64,000 bases of DNA from positions 62,001 to 126,000 of the forward strand of contig RAYQ01000002.1 in the NCBI GenBank assembly GCA_003612395.1, given 5' to 3'. Positions 9,437 to 17,965 of this stretch are shown here, one piece after another (positions within the stretch are counted from its first letter, which is position 1; each line of letters begins with the position of its first letter). Under the pieces are notes generated by a model. It was given only the letters and a program-made list of their open reading frames with translations. It searched no databases and was not told the DNA's origin. The position numbers and the translations under genes are program-made. The stretch is from Parablautia intestinalis (lineage in GTDB: Bacteria; Bacillota; Clostridia; Lachnospirales; Lachnospiraceae).

Positions 9437-11059
9437 GTGATGCTAAAGGTATTTTTAGTAGAAGATGAAAGTATTGTCAGGGAAGGATTAAAAAATAATA
9501 TTCCATGGCGGGAATATGGTTATGCGTTTACAGGCGAGGCAAACGATGGAGAAATGGCGCTCCCCATGATTCGCAAAATACGCCCGGATGTGTTGATTAC
9601 GGATATCAGGATGCCGTTTATGGACGGATTGGCGCTTAGCCAGATTGTGGTGCAGGAAATACCGGAGATTAAAATTATTATTATCAGCGGTTATGATGAA
9701 TTTGAATATGCGCAAAGGGCGATCCGGGTGGGCGTGGAGCAGTATCTTCTAAAGCCGATTACCAGGGGTGCTCTTAGAAAAGTGCTTTTGGAGCTTCGTG
9801 AAAAAATTGAGAATGAGAGGGAACAGAAAAATTATCTGGAGACATTTCAAAATGAAATGAAGGAATATGAGGATTATGCCCGCAGAAATTTCCTGGAAAG
9901 GGTATTTGGGGGAGTGCTTTCTGCCCGGCAGATTTATGAGGAAGCCGCCAAAATTTCTCTGAATCTGGACGGACCGTGCTATAATCTTATCTTATTGAAT
10001 TTAATGGTAAAGCGTCAGAACCCGGAATTTGGCGGAGCGGAAGAACCGGAAATATATGAAAGGGTGAGGGAAGCGCTTCTGCGATATTTTATGCGTTTCC
10101 CGGAATATCTTACCTTCCATTGGAATATCAGTCTGCTTGGTATTTTAATAAAAGGGGAAGCAGAACAGATGGAGGAGCTGGCAAAGCGGTGTGTAGATAA
10201 TATAGAGAGAATCTGCACGGAAGAAAATATTTCGCAGTGGCATGCAGCGGTAGGGGAGCCGGTTGAGAGGCTTTCACTGCTCTCGGAATGCTATACGAAA
10301 GCGAATCATATTTTGGCTCATCGCTTCTTCCATCCCAAAGAGCATATTCTGACTGAAAAAGATACGGAGGATTACCTGCTGGGGAATGATGCAAAAGGCT
10401 TTGAGGCAGTGGACAGTGCAAAGATGAATCCGGAAATTATCCAGCGTTTTTTACGGGAAGGTAAAAAGGAGGAACTGGATGACTTTGTCAAGGGCTATCT
10501 TGCAGGTGTGAAAGAAGCTCTTGGGTCAAGAATGTTTCGGGATTACCTGCTCTTAAATATACGGTTCAGCGTTATCAATTATATGGAAGATGCCGGGATA
10601 GATAAACAGGCAATTCTGCCGGAGGACGAGTATGCCATGGTGAGGGATGCTTCCGTAAACAGCGGGGATATTTATGAGTATATGAGAAAGCTGTTAGGGC
10701 AGGCGCTGGCACTTCGGGATAAAGAAAGTGTAAACCAGGGGAAGCGGATGTTGAAAAAGGGATTGGAGTATATTGAGGAAAATTTCAGCAATGAAAATCT
10801 TTCTTTGAACACTGTGGCCGGAGTAATCGGCGTTAGCGGAAATTATTTCAGCAGTGTGTTCAGTCAGGAAATGCAGATAACATTTATTGAGTATGTGACA
10901 AAGAAGAGGATGGAAAAGGCAAAAAAACTGCTGCGGCAGACAGAAAAACATTCCGGAGAGATTGCCGCGCAGGTTGGGTATAAGGATCCTCATTACTTTA
11001 GCTTTGTGTTTAAAAAGACAGTAGGATGTACGCCGAGGGAATACAGGAGCGGAAAGTGA
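9437..11059 (+). CDS. YesN-type response regulator with AraC DNA-binding domain
   Basis: The N-terminal receiver domain (about residues 3-120) has the acidic pair EDE, the phospho-acceptor Asp in DVLITDIRMPFMDG near residue 55 and the conserved Lys in LLKPI. A long middle region, residues 150-420, is typical of YesN proteins. The C-terminal AraC/XylS double helix-turn-helix (about 440-538) has VSGNYFSSVFSQEMQITFIEYV and ends KTVGCTPREYR. It probably activates the importer operon at 12551-17360. It converges on the repressor gene, whose stop is only 4 bp away. Confidence 0.92.
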   Translation: MMLKVFLVEDESIVREGLKNNIPWREYGYAFTGEANDGEMALPMIRKIRPDVLITDIRMPFMDGLALSQIVVQEIPEIKIIIISGYDEFEYAQRAIRVGVEQYLLKPITRGALRKVLLELREKIENEREQKNYLETFQNEMKEYEDYARRNFLERVFGGVLSARQIYEEAAKISLNLDGPCYNLILLNLMVKRQNPEFGGAEEPEIYERVREALLRYFMRFPEYLTFHWNISLLGILIKGEAEQMEELAKRCVDNIERICTEENISQWHAAVGEPVERLSLLSECYTKANHILAHRFFHPKEHILTEKDTEDYLLGNDAKGFEAVDSAKMNPEIIQRFLREGKKEELDDFVKGYLAGVKEALGSRMFRDYLLLNIRFSVINYMEDAGIDKQAILPEDEYAMVRDASVNSGDIYEYMRKLLGQALALRDKESVNQGKRMLKKGLEYIEENFSNENLSLNTVAGVIGVSGNYFSSVFSQEMQITFIEYVTKKRMEKAKKLLRQTEKHSGEIAAQVGYKDPHYFSFVFKKTVGCTPREYRSGK

Positions 11060-11062
11060 TAT

Positions 11063-12142
11063 TTACCGGCAGGCACAGCTGCTTTGTCTTTTATGAAATT
11101 TCCAGGGTATTTTCCGGGCCGGCACGTAAACACCCTTCATGAGAGTTACAAGAGCTTCAGCGGCGGCTGTCCCTGTCTCGTGTCTGCTATGTGATAAAGA
11201 TGTAATTGATACAGGAGACAGCTCGTTCAGATAAGAGCTGCCGAAGCAGACTACGCTGATATCCTCAGGAACGCGCAGGTTTTTATAGATGAATTCTTTT
11301 ATAAGCCAGTAGGCGATTTCATCGTTGTGACAGATGACAGCGGTGGATTCGCCCAGCTGCCGGGTGATAAAATCAGACAAAAAGCTTGTGTCGTGTTTTT
11401 CCTGAAGGGCAGAAAGCTTTGCGGTATCAAAGTAACAGATATTTTCTTCCTGAAAAGTAACAGATTCGTCCCTCAGGGCAGAGAGAAAGCCATAGCACCG
11501 TTCCGGCCCCTGAATGTCATCGGATTTGAAAATGCCGGCTATTTTTTTATGTCTTAAAGAGACGAGATATTTTCCGAGAAAATAACCGCCTTCGTAGTTG
11601 TCATCCTTTATAAAAGGAAAATCCGGGAGGTTTGTATAATTTCCTCCCAAAAATAAAACGGAAACGCCCTTTTCCAGAAGACGCTGGTACAAATCCCGGT
11701 TTGGGGTTGGAAACGCCGTTTTGCATCCTTCGCTTATTATTCCGCGGACAGGATGTGCAAGTAAGTATTCTAAAACTTCCCTTTCTTTAGATACCTGGTT
11801 TCCTGTCACATAAACAGTGGAAGAAAATCCCTGTTTCTGTAAAGTATTGCGTATATCTGTAAGAAGGCCCGGATAAATATATTCCGTATCGGAGTACATT
11901 AAAATGGCAGCCGTATTTTTTTCGGCCCTGTCTGAAAGCCCTGTGGTGTAGGAACCGCTTCCCTGTCGTTTTTCTATCAGGTGTCCTTCCTCCAAAACAG
12001 AGAGTGCTTTTCTGACTGTCTGGCGGCTGACGCCATATTTCTTACAGAGCACAGCTTCAGTAGGAAGCTTGAAAATGCTTCCGCTCTGTTCCTCTATGAG
12101 ATTTTTCAGCAATTCTGCAAGCCATACATATTTTGCGGACAT
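11063..12142 (-). CDS. GntR-LacI hybrid (AraR-type) sugar-responsive repressor
   Basis: The N-terminal GntR winged helix (about residues 1-70) includes LPTEAVLCKKYGVSRQTVRKAL and KRQGSGSY. It is fused to a LacI/periplasmic-binding-like effector domain that runs to the C-terminus and includes the element CHNDEIAYWLI. This is the AraR architecture, in which sugar binding releases DNA. The start at 12142 is chosen because AAGAAAGGAAA precedes it on the minus strand; an upstream ATG would add nine residues with no ribosome site. It is divergent from the importer operon, which it probably represses along with itself. The effector sugar cannot be read from the sequence. Confidence 0.9.
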   Translation of the reverse strand: MSAKYVWLAELLKNLIEEQSGSIFKLPTEAVLCKKYGVSRQTVRKALSVLEEGHLIEKRQGSGSYTTGLSDRAEKNTAAILMYSDTEYIYPGLLTDIRNTLQKQGFSSTVYVTGNQVSKEREVLEYLLAHPVRGIISEGCKTAFPTPNRDLYQRLLEKGVSVLFLGGNYTNLPDFPFIKDDNYEGGYFLGKYLVSLRHKKIAGIFKSDDIQGPERCYGFLSALRDESVTFQEENICYFDTAKLSALQEKHDTSFLSDFITRQLGESTAVICHNDEIAYWLIKEFIYKNLRVPEDISVVCFGSSYLNELSPVSITSLSHSRHETGTAAAEALVTLMKGVYVPARKIPWKFHKRQSSCACR

Positions 12143-12380
12143 AAAAGATTTCCTTTCTTTATAAATCAATATTATCCTATAAAGAATTTACATAAAAGGT
12201 GAAAATCCTTTACCGGAAACAGCCCCAAAAGTAAAAAATCAAATTTTTTTTCTTTTTGCTTTAAAAATTAGGCAAAATGGCACATATTTTCTTTATCAAA
12301 TTTAGTGAAAAATATTCTCAGATATCTAAAAATCTTAAAAAATCTTACAAAATCCAAAAATATCCAACCTGCAATATGCA

Positions 12381-12503
12381 ATTTGTATTGAAATGAGTAA
12401 TGGTGCACAAAAATTTGTATTGTTCACTTGCACAAAACTGTAATAAATGCACAAAAAGTAATTGCCGTAAAAAAGTAAATCAGTTAAAGTAAAGTTACGG
12501 CAA
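12381..12503 (+). promoter_or_regulatory. Regulatory region with direct and inverted repeats upstream of the importer
   Basis: The 408-bp AT-rich divergent gap holds the direct repeat ATTTGTATTG at 12381 and 12413, and TGCACAAAA three times at 12404, 12429 and 12448. It also holds a perfect 9-bp inverted repeat, TTGCCGTAA (12462-12470) and TTACGGCAA (12495-12503). Direct repeats suit the AraC-type regulator, while the inverted repeat suits the GntR-LacI repressor or a leader hairpin. These assignments are inference. No convincing -35/-10 pair could be fixed. Confidence 0.55.
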
Positions 12504-12550
12504 CAGAAAAACCTGTTTCAGCCGAAAATTTATTTTATGGAGGAAAGAAA

Positions 12551-13654
12551 ATGAAGAAGAAACTCGCATTATTATTGGTTACAGCAATGACCGTTTCCGG
12601 TTTAGTTGCCTGCGGTAAATCTGAAGCCCCGACCCAGGAAGCAGCGGCTCCGGCACAGGAGGAGGCTCAGGCGGAGGATGAAGCGGCTGTGGCAGAGGAT
12701 GAGACTCCTGAGCAGGAGGAGGCAGCTCCGGCAGCTGACGGCGAACTTATCACAGTTGGCTTCGCACAGGTTGGGCATGAATCTGACTGGCGTGCAGCCA
12801 ATACAAAGAACTATCAGGACACATTCAGTGCAGAGAACGGCTATGAATTATCTTTCGTAGACTGCGATAATGACCATGCAGTCCAGATTGAGACGGTCCG
12901 CGGCTTCATTGAGCAGGAACTTGATTATATCTGTATTGCCCCTATCCAGTCGGCAGGATGGGATACGGTTCTTCAGGAAGCACAGGATGCAGGTATTCCG
13001 GTTCTCATTGTAGACCGTGCAGTGGATGCGGATCCTTCCCTTTATACAACGGCCCTTGGATGCGATATGATTGCCGAAGGCGAGGCAGCAGGCAACTGGC
13101 TTGCAGAATATTTAGGCGATAAGGAAGCAAATATCCTTGTAATTGAAGGTTCCGTAGGCGCATCTGCAACCCTTGGCCGAACGGAAGGTTTTGATAATAT
13201 TCTTTCGCAGCATGATAACTGGACAAAACTGGATTCCCAGTCCGGTGATTTCACCCAGGCAGGCGGACAGGAGGTTATGGAGTCCTTCATCAAGACTTAT
13301 GGCCAGGGCGGATTTAATGTAGTTGTATGCCAGAATGATAATGAAGCATACGGCGCAATGGACGCAATGGATGCGGCAGGTATTACATACGGTGTTGACG
13401 GCGATGTACAGATTATCTCCTTTGACGCTACACATGACGGGCTTCAGTATACATTAGACGGCAAGATTACCTGTAACGTAGAGTGTAATCCTCTGCAGGC
13501 AGGTTTTGCAGAAGAAGTTATTAAGAAACTGGAAGCAGGTGAAGCGGTTGACGCGTGGACACTGGTTAAAGATGAAGCTTTCGTAGCGCCGGGCATCGAG
13601 AGTCAGTATGCGGTTACCATGTCTCAGGAAGTTTTGGACGGTCGTGCATATTAA
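12551..13654 (+). CDS. Sugar ABC transporter substrate-binding lipoprotein, YtfQ-like
   Basis: This is the extracellular receptor of a ribose/galactofuranose-class importer. The lipobox is VSGLVACGK, with lipid-modified Cys near residue 21. A 50-residue Ala/Glu/Pro-rich tether follows, then a Peripla_BP_4 domain (GFAQVGHESDWRAANTKN, PVLIVDRAVDADPSLYT, CQNDNEAYGAMDAMDAAG). At 367 aa it is longer than E. coli YtfQ because of the tether. The start follows GGAGGAAAG. A strong GNRA hairpin downstream probably keeps its mRNA more abundant than the permease mRNA. The same domain occurs in the anchored sensor protein at 8350-9393. Confidence 0.92.
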   Translation: MKKKLALLLVTAMTVSGLVACGKSEAPTQEAAAPAQEEAQAEDEAAVAEDETPEQEEAAPAADGELITVGFAQVGHESDWRAANTKNYQDTFSAENGYELSFVDCDNDHAVQIETVRGFIEQELDYICIAPIQSAGWDTVLQEAQDAGIPVLIVDRAVDADPSLYTTALGCDMIAEGEAAGNWLAEYLGDKEANILVIEGSVGASATLGRTEGFDNILSQHDNWTKLDSQSGDFTQAGGQEVMESFIKTYGQGGFNVVVCQNDNEAYGAMDAMDAAGITYGVDGDVQIISFDATHDGLQYTLDGKITCNVECNPLQAGFAEEVIKKLEAGEAVDAWTLVKDEAFVAPGIESQYAVTMSQEVLDGRAY

Positions 13655-13674
13655 AGAACTGTCCTGAAAGAATG

Positions 13675-13714
13675 GGGGAGAGTATCCCGGGCAACCGGGG
13701 CTTCTCCCCTTTGT
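13675..13714 (+). terminator. Intra-operon hairpin/partial terminator after the binding-protein gene
   Basis: The outer stem GGGGAGA (13675-13681) pairs with TCTCCCC (13703-13709). The inner stem CCCGG/CCGGG closes a GCAA tetraloop. Only three Ts follow, so partial read-through into the ATPase gene is expected. Confidence 0.7.
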
Positions 13715-13771
13715 ATATTATGGCGGTGAAGATTATTATCTGGGAAGGAAACTCTTAAAGGAGGCGTCTGA

Positions 13772-15289
13772 ATGGAAAATAATGTTGTTTTAAGCATGGA
13801 AGGAATATGTATGACATTTCCCGGTGTAAAGGCATTGGAAAACGTGGATTTCCATTTGAAAAAAGGGGAAATTCGTGCGCTCATGGGGGAAAACGGAGCC
13901 GGAAAATCCACGCTGATCAAGTGTCTTACCGGGGTAAATAAATTTGAAGCGGGAGAGATTTATTTAGACGGTATAGAAGGACCGATTGTAAATAAAGATA
14001 CGATGGATGCGCAGAAAAAAGGTATTTCCACGGTTTATCAGGAAGTTAATCTGTGCCCGAATCTTTCGGTGGCCGAGAATCTTTTCATTGGCAGGGAGCC
14101 TATGACAAAAATCAGGACGGTAAACCGAAAAAAAATGAATGAGATGGCAGCAAAGCTGATGAAGGATTTAAATCTGGAGATTGATGTGACACAGAATTTA
14201 GAGGAATATTCGCTTGCTTTGCAGCAGATGATAGCAATTGCACGGGCTGTGGACATGGACTGTAAAGTCTTGGTGTTAGATGAACCTACCTCATCACTGG
14301 ATGATAACGAGGTGGAAAAGCTTTTTGGCATGATGAGAAAGCTTCGTGGCAGGGGCGTTGGCATCGTATTCGTAACACATTTCCTGGAGCAGGTATATGA
14401 AGTCTGCGATGGAATTACCGTTCTTCGCAACGGCACTCTTGTAGGAGAATACAGTATTGAGGAGCTGCCCCGCGTGAAGCTTGTTGCGGCAATGATGGGA
14501 AAAGATTTTGACGATCTGGCCAGCATAAAACCTGAAAGCAGCGGTGATAAGTCTAAGGAGCCTCTTGTGATTGATGCAAAAGGATTAAGCCATGCGGGTA
14601 CGATTAAGCCTTTTGACATGGAGATACATAAAGGAGAGGTGATCGGCCTTACCGGACTTTTAGGAAGCGGAAGGAGTGAGCTGGCACGTGCCATTTACGG
14701 CGCGGACAGGGCACAGACAGGTACCTTAAAAGTAAAGGAACAGGAGGTAACGGTCAGGAACCCGATTGATGCCATGAACCTTGGCATGGGGCTTTTGCCT
14801 GACGACAGAAAAGCGGAAGGGATCATTGGAGATTTATCCGTGCGGGAAAATATTATTCTTGCTATGCAGGCAAAACAGGGAATTTTTAAAAAGATTCCCA
14901 TGGCAAAACAGATTGAGATTGCAGACAAATTCATCGATCTTTTGCAAATTAAGACAGCCAGCAGGGAGACGCTTATCAAACAGCTTTCAGGAGGAAACCA
15001 GCAGAAGGCAATTTTGGCAAGATGGCTGGCAACGGACCCGGATTTCCTGATTTTGGATGAGCCTACCCGGGGTATAGATATCGGAACGAAAACAGAGATC
15101 CAAAAGCTTGTAATACAGTTAGCGGAAGAGGGAAAGAGTGTCATGTTTATTTCTTCCGAGATTGAAGAGATGCTCAGAACCTGTAACCGAATGGCAGTTT
15201 TAAGGGACGGAGCAAAGGTAGGAGAGATAGAAGGGGAAGAATTAACGCAGGAGGGCGTTATGAAGGCAATTGCAGGAGGTGCTAAATAA
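13772..15289 (+). CDS. Sugar ABC transporter ATP-binding protein, two-domain (YtfR-like)
   Basis: This duplicated ATPase energises the importer. Domain 1 has Walker A GENGAGKST near residue 36, the Q-loop STVYQEV and Walker B VLVLDEPTSSLD. Its signature region reads YSLALQQMIAIARA, lacking the canonical LSGGQ. Domain 2 has a degenerate Walker A (GLLGSGRSEL), the signature LSGGNQQKAI and Walker B FLILDEPTRGID. This asymmetry is normal for RbsA/MglA/YtfR proteins. At 505 aa the length fits. It overlaps the following permease start by one base. Confidence 0.94.
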   Translation: MENNVVLSMEGICMTFPGVKALENVDFHLKKGEIRALMGENGAGKSTLIKCLTGVNKFEAGEIYLDGIEGPIVNKDTMDAQKKGISTVYQEVNLCPNLSVAENLFIGREPMTKIRTVNRKKMNEMAAKLMKDLNLEIDVTQNLEEYSLALQQMIAIARAVDMDCKVLVLDEPTSSLDDNEVEKLFGMMRKLRGRGVGIVFVTHFLEQVYEVCDGITVLRNGTLVGEYSIEELPRVKLVAAMMGKDFDDLASIKPESSGDKSKEPLVIDAKGLSHAGTIKPFDMEIHKGEVIGLTGLLGSGRSELARAIYGADRAQTGTLKVKEQEVTVRNPIDAMNLGMGLLPDDRKAEGIIGDLSVRENIILAMQAKQGIFKKIPMAKQIEIADKFIDLLQIKTASRETLIKQLSGGNQQKAILARWLATDPDFLILDEPTRGIDIGTKTEIQKLVIQLAEEGKSVMFISSEIEEMLRTCNRMAVLRDGAKVGEIEGEELTQEGVMKAIAGGAK

Positions 15290-16344
15290 TGGAAAAAATA
15301 AAAAAAATTACAAAGATGAAACTTTTCCTGCCGGTCTTCAGTATGCTGCTGGTTATGCTGATTAATGTTGTTTATGATATCGCTGCCGGAAACGCGCCTT
15401 TGGGATTTTTTGCGATTAGCATTAATAACGGCATTTTATATGGACGCCTGATTGACGTGCTTAACCGTGGCAGCGAGGTGGCAATTCTGGCAATCGGCAT
15501 GACGCTTGTTGTCTCAGCCTCCGCAGGTACGGATATTTCGGTAGGATCCGTGATGAGTCTGTCAGGGGGTCTTTGCTGTATGCTGCTTGCAGGTTATGGT
15601 ATGACGAACGTAAGCGAATATAATGTGCCTTTGTGGGTGGGGATGCTTGCAGGCATTGCAATTGCATGTGTATGTGGTTTGTTTAACGGATTTTTGGTGG
15701 CATATATGAATATTCAGCCAATGGTTGCCACCCTGATCCTGTGGTCTGCGGGCAGGGCTATAGGACTGCTCTTATGCAACAGCAATATCGTTTATGTACG
15801 GGTGCCGTCCTTCCAGTTTTTTGGAGGATACTGCGGTATTATCCCGACACCGATTATCATTGCAGCCCTGTGTGTGGCAATAGCCGGAAGTGTTTTGCGC
15901 CTGACGGCGTTAGGCACCTATATCCAGAGCGTGGGCATCAATAAAAGAGCTTCCAGAATTTCCGGCTTTAATTCTGCAAAAATTATTCTGTTATGCTATG
16001 TTATCTGCGGTCTGTGTGCAGGCATTGCCGGATTGGTGGCCACATGCAGGATTTATTCCGCCGATACAAATAATATCGGGCTTAATATGGAGCTTGATGC
16101 GATTCTCGCGGTGGCCCTTGGCGGCAACAGTCTCGGGGGCGGAAAGTTTAATCTTGCCGGCTCTGTTATTGGCGCATATACCATCCAGGCTATCACAACA
16201 ACCCTGTATGCTCTGGGTGTTTCTTCCGCGCAGGCGCCGGTGTTTAAGGCCATCGTGGTTATCCTGATTGTGGTCATTCAGTCGGAGCCGGTGAGGGCAT
16301 ACTTTAAAAAGATGTCCGCTAAGAAGGAGGCGGTGAAAGCATGA
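15289..16344 (+). CDS. Sugar ABC transporter permease (YtfT-like)
   Basis: This inner-membrane permease belongs to the BPD_transp_2 (RbsC/AraH) family, 351 aa with about eight to ten hydrophobic segments. The conserved family element GTDISVGSVMSLSGG is near residue 83, and ALGGNSLGGGKFNLAGSVIGA near 280. Its start overlaps the ATPase stop by one base, and its stop overlaps the next permease by 4 nt. Strict coupling is therefore likely, and the two permeases probably form a heterodimer. Confidence 0.94.
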   Translation: MEKIKKITKMKLFLPVFSMLLVMLINVVYDIAAGNAPLGFFAISINNGILYGRLIDVLNRGSEVAILAIGMTLVVSASAGTDISVGSVMSLSGGLCCMLLAGYGMTNVSEYNVPLWVGMLAGIAIACVCGLFNGFLVAYMNIQPMVATLILWSAGRAIGLLLCNSNIVYVRVPSFQFFGGYCGIIPTPIIIAALCVAIAGSVLRLTALGTYIQSVGINKRASRISGFNSAKIILLCYVICGLCAGIAGLVATCRIYSADTNNIGLNMELDAILAVALGGNSLGGGKFNLAGSVIGAYTIQAITTTLYALGVSSAQAPVFKAIVVILIVVIQSEPVRAYFKKMSAKKEAVKA

Positions 16345-17360
16345 AAAAACGGAAAATAGGTGGAAATAATATATTGCTGGCCATCACGGTAGCGCTGTTT
16401 GCCATAATGTATGCGGGAGGCTGTATTATTTACGCGGATAAGGGCTTTACGCACTTTCAGACATTTTTAAATGTGCTGATTAACAATGCGGGATTGATCG
16501 CAGTGGCGGCGGGAATGACCTGCGTCATGCTGACGGGCGGTATTGATATTTCCGTGGGCTCCCTGATTGCCATGGACTGTATGCTTATGGCAGTGGGCAT
16601 GGAGACCTGGGGAATAAAGAGTCCGGTTTTGATGACCATGGTTCTCGTGATAGGTATTGTATTTGGGCTTGTGCAGGGGTTCTGTGTGGCATATTTAGAG
16701 ATCCAGCCTTTTATTGTAACAATGGCGGGAATGTTTTTTGCAAGAGGTATGACAGCCGTTATTTGCAAGGATCAGGTTAGTATTGTTTCGGATAAAATTT
16801 TTACGGCAATCTCCAATGCAAAGATTCTGATTCCTTTCGGAGGATATGAAAATAAAAAAGGAATTTATCAGGTTCCCTTTATTCGTCCTACAGTAATTGT
16901 GGTGTTACTGGTTGTAATAATTGTTTTTTTGATGTTGAAGTATACAAAGTTTGGAAGAAGTATATATGCAGTGGGCGGTAATCAGGTTTCCGCAACGCTG
17001 ATGGGCTTAAATGTAAAGAAAACAAAACTCCTTACGTATACATTGTGCAGTTTCCTAACATCTATCGGCGGTATCTGCTATTGCTTAAATACAATGTGCG
17101 GTACCACAACCCAGGCGGCGGGGCTTGAGATGGACGCAATTTCATCTTCGGTTATCGGCGGTACACTTTTAACCGGCGGTGTGGGTAATGTTTTCGGTTC
17201 CCTTGTGGGCGTACTTATTAACGGTACGATTTCGACTCTGGTAAAGACCAACGGCAAGCTGGTAAGCTCCTGGTCAAACATTATTACGGCAATCCTGTTA
17301 TGCTTCTTTATTCTCCTGCAGGCAGTATTTGCCAAGATCAAAGAAAGTAAAAAAGTGTAA
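16341..17360 (+). CDS. Sugar ABC transporter permease (YjfF-like)
   Basis: This is the second BPD_transp_2 permease, 339 aa, partner of the preceding one. The conserved element TGGIDISVGSLIAMDC occurs near residue 65, and SSVIGGTLLTGGVGNVFGS near 270. Two different permeases with one double ATPase is the YtfQRT-YjfF arrangement. The usual ribose or galactose systems have a single permease gene, which supports the YtfT/YjfF naming. The ATGA overlap with the upstream gene and the strong terminator downstream make it the last gene of the operon. Confidence 0.93.
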   Translation: MKKRKIGGNNILLAITVALFAIMYAGGCIIYADKGFTHFQTFLNVLINNAGLIAVAAGMTCVMLTGGIDISVGSLIAMDCMLMAVGMETWGIKSPVLMTMVLVIGIVFGLVQGFCVAYLEIQPFIVTMAGMFFARGMTAVICKDQVSIVSDKIFTAISNAKILIPFGGYENKKGIYQVPFIRPTVIVVLLVVIIVFLMLKYTKFGRSIYAVGGNQVSATLMGLNVKKTKLLTYTLCSFLTSIGGICYCLNTMCGTTTQAAGLEMDAISSSVIGGTLLTGGVGNVFGSLVGVLINGTISTLVKTNGKLVSSWSNIITAILLCFFILLQAVFAKIKESKKV

Positions 17361-17366
17361 GGAATA

Positions 17367-17394
17367 AAGACTGTCCTTTTGCGGGCAGTCTTTG
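17367..17394 (+). terminator. Terminator of the sugar importer operon
   Basis: AAAGACTGTCC (17367-17377) pairs with GGGCAGTCTTT (17384-17394), 11 bp with one G-T pair and a TTTTGC loop. The A and T runs on the two sides suit bidirectional use. Confidence 0.8.
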
Positions 17395-17428
17395 TATCCG
17401 CTGAAATAGAAATCTTTAAATTTATTTC

Positions 17429-17457
17429 TTTACATTTATCATAAGCCGTGCTATGAT
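17429..17457 (+). promoter_or_regulatory. Sigma-A promoter of rpsO
   Basis: TTTACA at 17429-17434 and TATGAT at 17452-17457 have a 17-nt spacer. They are followed by a structured 5' leader and then rpsO. Confidence 0.8.
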
Positions 17458-17474
17458 TAATCGGTATGAAGTTT

Positions 17475-17522
17475 GCCGCTGCTCAGAACTTTGGATTCTC
17501 CGACCGGTTCCTGGCAGCAGGC
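17475..17522 (+). promoter_or_regulatory. Structured rpsO leader, candidate S15 autoregulatory element
   Basis: GCCGCTGC (17475-17482) pairs with GCAGC-A-GGC (17514-17522) with one bulged A. Inside it, CAGAAC pairs with GTTCCTG around a bulge. It lies between the promoter and the rpsO ribosome site, where S15-binding leaders regulate translation in many bacteria. Assignment to a known S15 leader class is inference. Confidence 0.5.
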
Positions 17523-17547
17523 GTATGAAAATAAAGGAGGAAATTTC

Positions 17548-17814
17548 ATGATTTCTAAAGAAAAGAAAACAGCAATTATGCAGCAGTATGCAAGGTGTGA
17601 GGGTGACACAGGTTCACCGGAGGTACAGATTGCGGTATTATCAGCAAGGATCCAGGAGCTTACAGATCATCTTAAGGTACATCCTAAAGATAATCATTCC
17701 AGAAGAGGTATGTTTAAGATGGTTGGTCAGAGACGTGGTCTTCTTAATTATCTGAAAGAGAAAGACATTGAAAGATACCGTGCTTTGATTGAAAAACTGG
17801 GACTTAGAAAGTAA
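17548..17814 (+). CDS. rpsO: 30S ribosomal protein S15
   Basis: S15 is the primary-binding protein of the 30S platform. The 88-aa product is of standard length and shows [10 protein letters not shown] near residue 21, [13 protein letters not shown] and RRGLLNYLK, all near-invariant in the family. The start at 17548 follows AAAGGAGGAAA; longer in-frame versions would run through the structured leader and are rejected. Its own promoter and terminator separate it from the sugar operon and from pnp. Confidence 0.97.
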   Translation: MISKEKKTAIMQQYARCEGDTGSPEVQIAVLSARIQELTDHLKVHPKDNHSRRGMFKMVGQRRGLLNYLKEKDIERYRALIEKLGLRK

Positions 17815-17829
17815 AAATGGCAGTTTTAA

Positions 17830-17866
17830 GGCGGAGCATACCGATAAATTCGGTCTCCGCCTTTTC
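17830..17866 (+). terminator. Terminator of rpsO
   Basis: GGCGGAG (17830-17836) pairs with CTCCGCC (17855-17861), with an inner ACCG/CGGT stem and a TTTT run at 17862-17865. Confidence 0.85.
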
Positions 17867-17877
17867 ATATAACATTA

Positions 17878-17900
17878 GGATGGCCGGCAAGGCCCCATCC
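17878..17900 (+). promoter_or_regulatory. Hairpin in the pnp leader
   Basis: GGATGG (17878-17883) pairs with CCATCC (17895-17900), with GGCC/GGCC pairing possible inside. It lies 66 nt before pnp. A leader hairpin is reminiscent of PNPase autoregulation in other bacteria, but that role is inference. Confidence 0.4.
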
Positions 17901-17965
17901 GTTGTTTTATGTCGGTTTGCGATAGATGCAAAACTGACTGGTAAGAAAAGAAAAGGAGAGAGAGT

